From Tubiluchus corallicola (taxonomy: Eukaryota; Priapulida; Priapulimorpha; Priapulimorphida; Tubiluchidae), in assembly GCA_030141605.1 (NCBI GenBank), contig JAQGDQ010000065.1, positions 169,501-233,500 of the forward strand: a DNA stretch of 64,000 bases, in the 5' to 3' direction. A model generated the notes under the pieces. The model did not search any database and was not told the origin of the DNA. It saw nothing but the letters and a program-made list of their open reading frames with translations. Every line of letters starts with the position of its first letter. The first letter of the stretch is position 1. The translations under genes and the position numbers were made by a program. Positions 13,401 through 24,360 of the stretch are shown piece by piece.

Positions 13401-14728
13401 TACAATTTTAAAAGAATGCCAGAACCACAAGTGACTAAACACGTTTCACCAAGCGATTTAACTTGAGAACGTACAATACAGTACAGTATTATGAAATGCA
13501 CCTGGCTTCAGATGCTGATTGGCTAGTTAGCGTTACTTGTTGCAAAGCAACGACAATCCCACGTCTGTTAAACTTTTCTGCAATGTTTTTGCATGGCCGT
13601 AGCAAATAAATAAACAGACCTGGGTAACTGCGCTTAATGCTGAGCTCAGACGGCAGTCTGCCACTTTCCGTCCCTTACAAGAAAAACATAAGTAGCAGTG
13701 TGCCGCCTTCCGTAGTGAAAAGGTTAACCTGCCAACTTATTTCATAATAGCATGTGTTTATATGCAATAGATACAGCTTTCCCAACATTAATTTAAATTT
13801 TTGTATCATGCAATATATTTTTGAATTTCAAAGTTACAAGTCACATCACAATTTAAGTGACTGTGAATTGCAAAGTGAGCTAATTCTTATCCCTTTTCTT
13901 ATCAGCAATGTGCACTATCTTTGCTGCTATTTTGTACAGTCTCTTCTGAAAATACTACTAAAATGTACTTAATCAAATTAATTGCAATTTTTCATCATAA
14001 ATGCATACCACAATGTATTATAATTATGTATCATTTTAGCAGGGAGCCGAAAAGCAGTTGTTTAACATTTATAAAAAGCACTAGACATTTATAGAGACTA
14101 AAAGATCCAAATTAAGTGTGGAACTTGAAAGTTGAAAGTCCTATTGGAATTGATCATATATAAAATTCTAGTCTAAACATAGTCAACAATGGCAATGCAC
14201 ATGGCTATTTGCACCAATAACAATTACTTGAATACAGCTTGAGGCTGATAGATGATATCAATCGCTTTCTCTGTTTCGATTTCAGCATCCCCCAGGGCAT
14301 CTTTCAAACTCCCGATGATTTCTTGATCAGTCACAAAAAAACTATATGGAATGGCTTCCTCCTAAAAAAAGAAACCACTTTATTCAAGTGAAATTGCACT
14401 ATGTTCAAGTGAAGGCATTTGCTGTCAATAGAGTTCTTCTAGTAAGTTTTAGCTTAACCACTTCAGTGTATTCCAGCTAAGGGTCGTTTTAACTGATATA
14501 TTCTAAAGAAATCAAAGTATTACCTCTAATGGCAAATGTTATATATACCTACTATTCGACATATTATTTCGAAATAAAAGTTTTCCATACCGTGTGCAAA
14601 AGTGCATTACAGATCAGCTGCAATTTTTCAGCATCAATGTCAATTGGAAGATCAAAAGGAGCGCCAGCTAGTTCACCAGACTCGCTCTTCAACTGTGCAA
14701 GAAGTCGTTCAGGTTGTTCTTTATCCAT
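7416..14728 (-). CDS. NLE1: Notchless homolog, WD40 60S ribosome assembly factor (complete)
   Basis: Ten coding exons in minus-strand order: 14591-14728 (ATG at 14728), 14228-14361, 12405-12568, 11905-11981, 10865-10999, 10293-10448, 9432-9614, 8903-9105, 7572-7802 and 7416-7428 (TAG). Frame is kept across every GT-AG junction and gives 477 residues, close to the 485 of human NLE1. Residues 1 to about 90 form the NLE ubiquitin-like domain ([10 protein letters not shown], then [12 protein letters not shown]). Eight WD repeats follow, ending in FWDINTE, IIWDPHS, KIWNV, KVWRA, FLWQP, KLWNG, KVWDV and the C-terminal KLWRK. In yeast (Rsa4) this domain holds a glutamate that binds the MIDAS domain of the AAA ATPase Rea1/Midasin during release from pre-60S particles. 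Glu60 here is the candidate. The last exon contributes only four residues. An acceptor at 14762-14763 implies a 5'UTR intron. The introns hold a SINE (8.2-8.4 kb) and a piggyBac-like MITE (13.1-13.7 kb); I see nothing else in them. Confidence 0.95.
8229..8445 (-). mobile_element. tRNA-derived SINE
   Basis: Read on the minus strand from 8445, the head is tRNA-like, with an A box (TAGCTCAATGGTAGCGTGC) and a B box (GTGGGTTCAACTCTGG). A non-tRNA body follows, and the element ends in a (TTA)n tail at 8248-8229. The T-stem no longer pairs well, so this is a SINE and not a functional tRNA gene. It lies in an NLE1 intron, in the same orientation as the gene. Confidence 0.7.
13098..13723. mobile_element. 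piggyBac-like non-autonomous element (MITE), TTAA target sites
   Basis: Inverted termini CCCTTTCACTATG (left) and CGTAGTGAAAAGG (right; reverse complement CCTTTTCACTACG) match at 11 of 13 positions. TTAA flanks both, at 13094-13097 and 13724-13727. CCCTTT-type termini with a TTAA duplication are the signature of piggyBac transposons. The 626 bp interior has no transposase frame. It is inserted in NLE1 intron 2. Confidence 0.7.
13240..13312 (+). repeat. CA-rich microsatellite
   Basis: Imperfect (CA)n with GCA/TGCA interruptions, inside the piggyBac-like element. Confidence 0.8.
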
Positions 14729-15039
14729 AGCAATGTCACACACTTCACTGTTTTATGAAATCTGAAATTAAAACAAATAAAGCCATTGTTCCACTTGAAA
14801 TAATAGTGATTCTGAGAATCTCCTGTGACAAGAAGCAGGTGTATTGAGTCTGAATTGACTCATTTATGACAAAAAATGACAAGTTTAAACAAAAAAGCCT
14901 GCTTAATGAAAGTGCAATTCTTTATTTGTCTTAATAAAAATAAAATCTTTCATTTGTTGTATATAACACTGCAACAATTGGAGCATGGGAGAACTTATCT
15001 CAAACAAGCAAATTAATGATTGACTCAGAAAAGATTTTA

Positions 15040-15310
15040 TAAGACGAGTGAAGTAAAACATTAGGGGTAACAGTCGACAATAAACTAACTTTTGACAGAC
15101 ATGTAAATGAAACGAGGAAGAAAGATAGCACTGCTAGTCTCTGATACAAAACAAGTGTCGAATTTACAATGGAGTTAAGATTGCCAGCAATAACTAACTT
15201 ATTTAAGAATAGAAATAGAAACAACTAGAAACAAACTTGAATTGATATGCGGACTTCCGCATCTGTATAGCTTCATGTCATCTGAGGAAACGGACATAAT
15301 AAAGCAATAT
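15040..15310 (+). pseudogene. Degenerate non-LTR reverse transcriptase C-terminal relic
   Basis: A plus-strand reading contains LGVTVDNKLTFDRHVNETRKK, a hallmark of the region just after the RT domain in jockey/CR1-type elements. A frameshifted ICGLPHLYSF follows. It is short, and no other RT block is preserved. Confidence 0.55.
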
Positions 15311-15329
15311 GAAATAGCAGATTCTTAAT

Positions 15330-16311
15330 TTTGTTTCTAGACTGATGCTCTTACTCTCAAAATCTTTTGTTAATTTGTTCATTTCATTTAGTCTTTTGTG
15401 AATATGTTTCAGAATACAATTTCTTTTTTCCTCAGTTCATCGTATTCAGTTAGATCTTTGGATTGAAGTGTTTTTTCTTTCACTTGCTTTTGGCTCAGGG
15501 ATAATTTAGCAATTTGTTCATCATTTGATTTTTTCCCTTTTTTTCATCCAATGTTCTTTGTATCCAATGTTTTTGGAAGCAGCAGTCTTCATTGATTTTT
15601 TTCAAATGTTCCCATTGTGGAGCTGTATTAGTTTCAAAGTACTCTTCACTTAAATTTTCATTAAGCTTGGTCTGATAATTGTTTGGAAAGCCCGAAACTT
15701 TTAATTCTGTACACCTAGTGTCTTGCTTGATGTTTTTTGTGCCTCATATTCATTCAAATTATTGACATCTTTGTCATTACTAATGAATGGTTCATGTCTG
15801 TAAATGTGCCAGAATATGGTCGTGAGTTGGTTACTAGTCTCATATGTAATTTCATGACTACTATGAAGTCGATTCGATTTCTGATGGGATTTTTCTTGGT
15901 TGGCCATTCCATGATTTTTTATACTTATGTGTCATTTGCCAAATTGTTACGTTTGCATATTTGTGGTGGAATACCGTGTTACTTGCAATCAGGCTTTTGG
16001 TTACTATAGTTTCTGCCATTTGTATTCTCTTATCAAGATATCAAAAGATATATGCAGATTATCAAAATATGGGTTTTTGGTACAATATTTATATAGATGT
16101 CAAGCTCATCATAGAAATTTTCTCTTACTTTCGTATCTTTTTCACTAGCTATTAACGTTGGAGCATAGCCATGCAAAATTGTGAATTTCTTCTTGCCAAC
16201 GGAGCATCTCCCAATTTTTTTTAAATTACTGATCTCAAAATTGAAACATTCAGTAAGGAATACCTGCACAAACATATTTATAATGTTCATATAAAAAACA
16301 AAATTATCCAA
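15330..16311 (-). pseudogene. LINE apurinic-type endonuclease fragment, degenerate
   Basis: Minus-strand frames include KKFTILHGYAPT, then ENFYDELDIYINIVPKTHILII. This matches the LINE-encoded APE endonuclease (usually KKFTIIxxYAPT...FYDEL...VPKTDILIILGDFN). Further pieces in shifted frames (FWHIYRHEPF; KRLNEMNKLTKDF) extend to about 15330. Multiple stops and frameshifts make it non-functional. It cannot be the missing 5' part of the minus-strand RT at 18.7-20.1 kb, because it lies downstream of it. Confidence 0.65.
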
Positions 16312-16321
16312 GATTTAAATC

Positions 16322-18555
16322 AATGTACTGGCCAGATTTATATTCTGCAATTAATACCGAAGATGCATACAATTCATTTCATACTAAACTTTCTGATATC
16401 TATAACAAACATATTAAAATACAGAAAAACAATAACAATCATAAAGCAGCAAAAAACCCTGGATCACTACAGCAATTTTAGAAAGTGTTAAACGGAAAAA
16501 TAAAATGTATCGTTCTCTGGTGAACAAGACAAATAATAACATATCTGAAGTAGAATACAAACGATATAGAAATGAACTTAATACAGTTATAAAAGCATCA
16601 AAATTTCAGTATTATAGGGATAGATTACACGTGTAATAATTTTATGGTCTATTTTTAAATCGTGGTTCATCTAAATTGGTTTATTTCGGGATCTAAACAG
16701 AATGTATTCTGTTTTTGATGAATTTAGTGACAGTTTATTTGTTTTGAACCATATAGCTAGATCATATAGAACTGTATTTATGTAACCAATGTTGTTTTCT
16801 AATTTATGTATTAATGACAGTTAAAAATTACATAAAAAAGACATGGGATACAATGAAAGAAATTATGAATAAAAAAAGAGAAAATCGACCCATTACGTTG
16901 TTCATAAACAGTTAATTAATTAAAAATAATGTAGAAGTGGCGAATGCTTTTAACGATTACTTTGCCAATATTGGACCAATATTATCAGAACAAATTGAAA
17001 AGACAAACTTAAATCCATATATATATACCTTAAAGGCACCTACAGACAAAGCTTTTTTATTAGTGCAGTAACAAAAAATGATATAAGGACAAAATGTTAC
17101 CTAAAGTCGTAATAGACACCATCGATTGCATTTCTAAGCCTTTGCAATATTTATTTAATTTATTGTTTCTTACACGTGAAATACCACTGAAATTGAAAGA
17201 ATCGATTATTGTTCCTTTGTTTAAATCAGATGATCCAATGTTTCTGATTATAGACCAGTGTCCTTATTGCCTTTTATATCAAAAATATTAGAAAAAGTTT
17301 TTTACAATCAGTTATCTCATTATTTAATAAAAAAAGAGTTCTGAGTAATTTGGTTTCATAAAAGGTAGCTCCACTGAAATGGCCTTAACAAAAATTATAG
17401 AAAATATGATTAATACTGTTGAAAAAAATGGCACATCCTACAGAGTATTTTGCGACCTATCAAAAGCATTTGATACAGTAAACCATGACATTCTGCTAAA
17501 TAAGTTATACTATTACGGTATCAGAGGTTTGCCTCATCTGTGGCTAAAGAATTATTTAACAGGGCGCACTCAGTAAAATATAATAACGTTTTTTCAGATG
17601 TAGCACTAGTCAAATGTGGCATGCCCCAAGGCTCAGTCCTTGGGCCACTACTTTTTCTAATTTATATTAATGACATCAAATTTTGTGTTAAAAGTCATAA
17701 TTTATTTCAGTTTGCTGATGACACAAGCATTTTTTTAGCTTTCATAAATTAGAAAACAACATTGGTTACATAAATACAGTTCTATATGATCTAGCTATAT
17801 GGTTCAAAACAAATAAATTGTCACTAAATTCATCAAAAACAAAATACATTCTGTTTAGATCCCGAAATAAACCAATTCAGATGAACCACGATTTAAAAAT
17901 AGACCATAAAAGTGTTACACGTGTAAAAGAACTGAAATTTCTGGGATTAATCCTAAAGGAGCATCTAGACTGGCAACCACATACATTCATGATCAGATTG
18001 AAAATATCAAAAAATATAGGTATTATTTCATATATTAAAAACTTCCCGAACACCGAACATCTTCTAACAATATATAACAGTTTAATATTATCATATTTAA
18101 ATTACTGCACAACATTATGGGGCTTTACTTATACTACAAATTTAGAATGCTTAAGAGTTTTACAACGAAAATTTCTACGTGTCATCTTCAAACTTAGCAA
18201 AAGGAGCACAATTACTTCTACACATTTTAAGCAATGTCAGATACTACTACTGGATGATGTTATTCATTTAAATGGATGTATATATATATATATATGTATA
18301 AAACCAATAACAACTTATTTCCAACTTTTTTTGAAATCCAGTCAAGATAAATGTAAAAAGATACAATACCAGACATAATGAATATATACCAAGACGTTGT
18401 AGAACAAATGTGGCAAAACATTTCATTAGCTATATGGGACCAGTCCTATGGAATAGAGTAAGCTGCATATTGCATTTGTATTGATATTTACTTCAGTGGA
18501 ACATTATCTGTATTTTTATTATAACTGTGAAAATAAATAAACTTAAAAAAACCTA
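16322..18555 (+). pseudogene. 5'-truncated non-LTR retrotransposon (jockey/CR1-like), inactive
   Basis: Starts in the linker before the reverse transcriptase (NTEDAYNSFHTKLSDIYNKH, then KNKMYRSLVNKT and KASKFQYYRD). It passes through RT blocks: GSSTEMALTKI, VFCDLSKAFDTVNHDILLNK, CGMPQGSVLGPLLFLIYIND, the catalytic FADDTSIF, LSLNSSKTKYILF and LKFLGLILKEHLDW. A TAA at 17574 and several frameshifts break the frame. The 3' end is AATAAA plus an A-rich tail near 18530-18555. The endonuclease domain is missing. An inverted copy of 17743-17926 interrupts it at 16625-16808. Assignment to the jockey/CR1 group rests on the motif pattern only. Confidence 0.85.
16625..16808 (-). repeat. Inverted copy of the element's own RT segment
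   Basis: This stretch is the reverse complement of 17743-17926 with only a handful of mismatches in about 184 bases. One boundary is the self-complementary 12-mer TTACACGTGTAA, present at 16625-16636 and 17915-17926. The interrupted LINE frame resumes after it (KNYIKKTWDTMKEIMNKK). Confidence 0.9.
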
Positions 18556-18717
18556 AACATATTTACCATTCAGGTCAAAATAGTCGGTCTCCTTTATATG
18601 TGTGTTTCTTGAATTGCTAAAAATGATAATTTATACTTCTCTAGATGACTGGCTAAAGAATCCTTTTTGACACCAGTTCTAAGACATCTAACGTTGAGTG
18701 AGCAGAATTGTTTCCAG

Positions 18718-20113
18718 ATTCATCATCATCATCATCATCATCCAATGAATCATACATCCAGGGACATGATTCTGCTCACCTCCCTATGCCAGGACTCCCT
18801 GCTTGCTGCAATGCCCCCAAGTACATTTATTTCTAAAGATCAATGCTGAAGTGTTTCAATCTTTCTGTGCAAAATCTAAATATGTTAACATTTGTCCTCC
18901 TGCAAGTTTTTTTAGCAGGTTCTATGGCTTGTTGAAGAGCTATCTTCACTGGAATATCATAAGGTAGTCTAAGCATATGCCCAATCCATCTTAAATGGCG
19001 TCTTTTTATTTTTCTTGTCCAAACTTCTTTTATTTTTTCATATAGATCTTTGTTTGAAATTTTCTTTGGCCATCTAATACCCAAAATGTTTCTGTAATTT
19101 CGCCTTTGAAATGCATCGATTTCAGCTTTATGATTTGCTTTTAATGTCCAGAGCTCAGAGTTATACAGAAATACAGTTTCAACTAAGGCTGAGAATATTC
19201 TAATTTTTGTTTCCAAAGAAATCTTCCTAGTCTCAAAAACTTTTGTGAGTTTTGAGTAAGCTGATAATGCCATTATCTTCCGTCTTGATATGTCGTCTTT
19301 TGTTGCCAGCAGACTACCGAGATACTTGCATCTTTGCCATGATTCATCACCATGGCGTGTTATGTGAAACTCTTCAGTTTTATTTTTGTTTACAACGAGA
19401 TCCATTCTGTTCAGTTTCTCCTCTATTGAGTTTTTTATTTCACCTACTTCTTCTTTGTTTCTTGTAATCCAAGCCACATCATCAGCATACTGCATAGATA
19501 TAGTAGTTGACTTACTTTGTAGAGAGCTGTAACTGTGTTCTTGTCTTACTTCATTCGGTATTAATTCAGGATCAAGAATTGTGTAGTTGTGATCTTCTAG
19601 GTCTTTCAATGGTATAACTTTGTCCTTAGTGAGAGCTATGGCAAGATATAAAGTAAAAAGTACAGGGCTTAGGCAGTCAGCCTGAGGTACTCCTTTGTTT
19701 GTAGAAAACGATTGGCTCAATTTCCCTTCACACCTGACTTGAATTAATAAATTTTCTAACATTATACTTATGATGTATATTTCATCAGGTTCAAGGATTT
19801 CTTCCAGACAGCAAAGCAGAGTTTTTCTCCGAACGCAATCAAAGGCCTTTGACATATCGATCATGAGAATATATATTGAGTAATCAGCAGAACAGATGGC
19901 TTTTTCGGCTAGTAATTTACAGGCTTGTACTAATTCAGTAGTATTCCGTCCTGCTTGATATGCTGCTTGGCTTGTTGGAATGTAAGTGTGTAACCTGTCA
20001 TAGATCCTACTCAACATACAGATAGCCAAAATCTTCCTTAATAGTGTAAGCAACATCAATGGTCTAAGATTTTCTGTAGGACCTCGTTTCTTACCTGGCT
20101 TGGGTAATACTAG
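18718..20113 (-). pseudogene. Non-LTR retrotransposon RT and C-terminal domain, 5'-truncated
   Basis: On the minus strand an open frame runs from an in-frame TAG at 20116-20114 down to TAG at 18833-18835, about 425 codons. It starts LVLPKPGKKRGPTENLRPL (RT block 1) and contains ILMIDMSKAFDCV, NKGVPQADCLSPVLFTLYL, the YADD active site in MQYADDVAWIT, a YLGSLL block and the conserved tail ELWTL...FQRRNYRNILGIRWPKK...HLRWIGHMLRLP. The frame is unbroken in this part, so the copy is fairly young, but the 5' half (endonuclease) is absent. The 3' end is a short (GAT)n run on the minus strand (18721-18739), typical of LINEs that end in short tandem repeats. The family resembles RTE/I-type elements; the clade is not certain. 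Confidence 0.85.
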
Positions 20114-20450
20114 CTAGCGTGCAAGGACAATACGGAAATTCTTCTACGTAAATATGGGTCCTTCAATTCATTTGTAAATTTATTTATCATCTTTAGTCTA
20201 CTACAATAGAACATTATTAATAACAGAATAAATAATAAGTCGAGAAGAATGGTCACAATAGATAGATATAAAACTGGAGAAAGGATAGCGAAAAGACTAT
20301 AAAGTCACCTAGTCTGAATTGAATTGTAATAGTCTGCTATTTTTCACCGAACATAGGAAATGATCATTAGACACTTGTTAGGCGCATGAAAATTAATGTC
20401 GGTTAATGTAAAAAACATCATTAATTTTTAGAATTATGATATTTACTACG

Positions 20451-20454
<4 letters not shown>

Positions 20455-20501
<47 letters not shown>
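20455..20501 (+). repeat. (AT)n microsatellite
   Basis: Uninterrupted TA dinucleotide run, followed to 20610 by AT-rich palindromic sequence. Confidence 0.95.
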
Positions 20502-20504
<3 letters not shown>

Positions 20505-20659
20505 TTACATATTACTTAATACATAATATATAATATCTAATTTATTACTACGTATATATATAGTATACTGATATAGTATATACTGATATACTATATAATT
20601 ATATAGTTCAGGTACTACTGCTCCTCACTTTCCTAGATCACGTGCAAACTCTGGTCGTA

Positions 20660-20905
20660 GTAGCTCAATTAACGCTAAAACCACAAGAACTTTTGAATTC
20701 TTTCTATTCCGTTGCAATTCGCACCATCAACAGTAAATCTCCAATATTAATTCTTTATGTCACTGTACAACTGATTGAATTATTTGTGTTAATCTCCTTG
20801 TTGTTTCTATAAGTTATTGCAGTACATAAAACCACATAAATTTTATTGTATGTATTATGCTATAATGACAATAAATTGCTTACTTACTTACTTAATTAAT
20901 TAAAA
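20660..20905 (+). mobile_element. Probable LINE 3' end with (CTTA)n tail
   Basis: ATGCTATAATGACAATAAATTGCTTACTTACTTACTTAATTA: AATAAA is followed by a four-base tandem tail, as at LINE 3' ends. The upstream 200 bp is non-coding. The call rests on the tail only. Confidence 0.35.
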
Positions 20906-21956
20906 TTAAGCAATTTACTTATTTGCTTAATCTTTGCTGAAGAATTAAAAAATATATACTATATACAGATATATATACACTATATCATATATATCTGCAG
21001 TGCACACCTCCATATAGACTAATCAAGTGTTGCCTGCCACAAATGTTAAGCGAATGTGTTACACACTTATCATTTCTTTATACCGTACATCAGTTTGCAT
21101 CGTAATTACGAAATACTACTAACGCCTACCGTAATTCACACTATCAAAAACATGTCAATTTTTTCTCACTGTTGATTTTGGTGGACTAATATAAGCTGCT
21201 TCCCAAATATTTAGTGCAGAATTTAAGAATTGTACGTTAATTTTGCTGTACATTTTGATTTATAAATGTACTTCTGATGCACAATTATTTGTTTATTATG
21301 CGGAATAAATCGATTGAATTGGAAAAATAAATAAATACGTACAAAAATATTAGAAATTATTTTTTCAATAATTATTACCAACAAATGGCACCTCGTGCCA
21401 ATAAAACACTTTTTAGAAAAATTGTTTTGAAAGTGATAGTGAAATTTTGTAGGTCGATTCTACATAAGTTCCGGCAAAATCCTCGATGCTATTCTTTTTA
21501 CTTTTCGTCAAAAAATCAATGTTACGTTTATAAGCAGTTGCAACTACACACCTGATGAAGGTGGTCGAGCTAGCTGATTAAAATATGGCACTGACAAAGA
21601 CTGTCAATTGCGCCTAGACTAATGGTACAGTAATAACAAAAGCAATACAAAACATCGTGGGGTGAGAGCTTATGTGTTAGCTAATTAACTCGTTTGTTTT
21701 AGGGCCAATGTATGTGTGTTTCTAGAAAGTCGTGATTTCCGTTCTGTACATGTACAAATTCGAGATCTCACGTGCATAATCTAGAATTCTAGATTAATAT
21801 GACTATAATTATTAATTTAATTTGGTTTCAAATAAAACCAGTAATAAACAAACTCAATTGCCATTTATTTTCATACTTATACCATCTGTGGAAGTTGATT
21901 AGCCACGTCTCTTTGTAAAAAAATTCAGGATTACTAATGTCAAATCACATGTCTCA

Positions 21957-22343
21957 ATGAAACTGTGTCACGCCAATGTGGTTCTGTTACGTTTCAGTCA
22001 TCGCGGTCATTGCCATTTGGTGGTAGCCAGTAGCCAGTTTTTATTTACGTTTCGATCCCACCAACAGCCTACCATCCATCCACAAAGTCACCCTGGCAAC
22101 TTCAAGCTTTTTGTCCTGTGGCTAACCCAATATGCCATGTACTATAATGTTGAAGTCACCAATTGCTTTAAAGCTCCTACCATCATTGACAATTTTGAAG
22201 AGGGATGGCTGGAGCTTAAAAAGACACTGACAGTACTTCGTTACTTACAGTATATTGGAGACAAGATCTTTCAGTGTTCATTAGTGTCCCTAATATCTGT
22301 CGCTTTACTAGATCTCGATACCGCCAAGGCTAGTGTTATATAA
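21957..22343 (+). other. 128-codon open reading frame of unknown status
   Basis: The longest unexplained non-repetitive frame in the intergenic stretch. It starts MKLCHANVVLLRF and has a mid part LFVLWLTQYAMYYNVEV and IIDNFEEGWLELKKTLTVL. I recognise no domain and see no splice partners. It could be a transposon fragment or chance. Confidence 0.2.
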
Positions 22344-24318
22344 TGGTAGTACTTGCTTGCTATAAGATATTAATTAATTAAATAATAACCCCTGACTCAG
22401 AGAGCTTAGGTTCGGCTGTAATGGTCATGATGACTCCCAATACCAACCACAAACCATGAAATACGCCTCCCTAATCTTTGTCTCCCGAGTTTACTACCAT
22501 GACTCCGCAATAAGCCTGTTCAGTGCCGGTACGGTTAATGCCAGTTTTGTCACAGATAGTATGTATTTACAGTTTATAGTATGTATTTTGTGCAGCTGAT
22601 GAGGTCCGAGATGACAAAAGCTTCTGAACAAAAAATAAAGAATTTTTTTAGATTTAAGGGAATTTTAACCTCTTTTACGATTGTGACCATGGCAAATCTC
22701 AGAAGAGCACTATCTTATTTTTAAGCTAATATTTCGTGTACTCCAAGTGCGTGCCGATTAAAGTCAACACTGCTTGTAACAGTTGAGAATATAATTTATT
22801 AATTTAACAGATTGTTCAAAATCGCTAAACATTAAGAAATATAATCACTCTTTGAGATTTAATATTCCATCCGAACAATAACGAATTACTTTAATAGTCA
22901 GTATTGCAGTCGGGTTCAACAATCTACAGTTCAAATTATCGCAACTGCTACTTCAAAGTCACGCTTAAAACGAGCAGAATGCCTAGAAATGAAATAGACT
23001 GAATACATTCACACAAGTGAAATACAAAAAGTCTAGGACTGGCCAATTTATAATTTCCAGTAATTGGCCCAGTCCGATTTCTAACTCTATCAGTTATGCA
23101 TAATCATTGATTTTGAAACAAAAGTATAACGCTAGATTTGTTCAGGATTGGGGTCGGGATCCCGAAATTTTCACCCATAATCTCATTCCCGAACCTCTTC
23201 TATCGTCCGAGATTTAGTAACCCTAGTTGCATCATGTGATTGTCAACTGGCATTACTTTATTAAAACATCTTGTAAGTAAAGTCTTAGGATGATTATCTT
23301 TCGCGGCGCACACAAACAGTCCATTCACCCATCTGTAAGAGTGACTAAGTTATTCTATTAAAACGTGTTTTGCCAATGACGTTGGAACAGTTTACGAAAA
23401 ATATAATTATAAAAGAATGATACTGCCAGATTATAAAATCTGGCTAAAGTATCTGTTACACACAACTCTGTAATAGTAGTAAAGGTGCAACCATTTTGGA
23501 ACTGACGCTGTGTGGCGACGCTAACATAAAAACTACACTTTACAGGTTTCATTTAGGAAACTAATGAAGCTTTTGAGCAACCGGAGGTGACGGTGTCCTG
23601 GCAGAAATCAATTTTGTGTGTAAATAACAACTTACTACAAGCCCCACATGCTGATTGGTGCTTTTTTCTTGTGAGTGCAATGTTTTTTGTTTGCAGAAAG
23701 CAAATTAAAATCCGAATATTAAAAGTAATTAAACATCAGCAAACATTACTTCCTCTTTCTGACAAGTAAATATATCTAACAAGATTTAAAACCGTAAGAG
23801 CAAATTCTTACTACTAAGTGTGTAGGACTTAGTGATCTTTCTACCAGGTGCGAGGTTTGTGACATGTAGCTATAAGTGTATTTGTAATCAATACTTTAGG
23901 GCCGAACGCAGAGAAGATTCTGTGTTAATAAGATCTTTGCGCATTATGTTATCTTTACTCTTAAGTCTCTGTATGCGTCTTTTACTCTATTACTGCAGTT
24001 ATCTTAAAACATAAAACATTATAATATTAGACTATAGAAGATTTTACAAGTATCTCTTATGGTAACAGTGTTAATAAGTTAAGATATCTTGAAAATATTC
24101 CAAATTAATTACAAAACAGCTTACGGAGCGGAGCTGTCGGGGAAACTCTCGGAAACGACTTTTAAATTTTTTTCAAGAAGTCAGCATTCAGATCGCGGAA
24201 TACCTTAGTTTATGGAATTAAAAGCATAAGTTCAGAAAGGATAATAGAACAGGAACACTGTCTTCGTAGCTGAGTCTCAGTGTCACAAACAGGTAAGAAG
24301 TATACAACATAACATTGT

Positions 24319-24360
24319 TCTCTCTCTCTCTTCCCCCCTCTCTCTCTCTCCCTCTCTCTG
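24319..24360 (+). repeat. (TC)n microsatellite, interrupted
   Basis: Pyrimidine-only TC run with a TTCCCCCC interruption. Confidence 0.9.
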
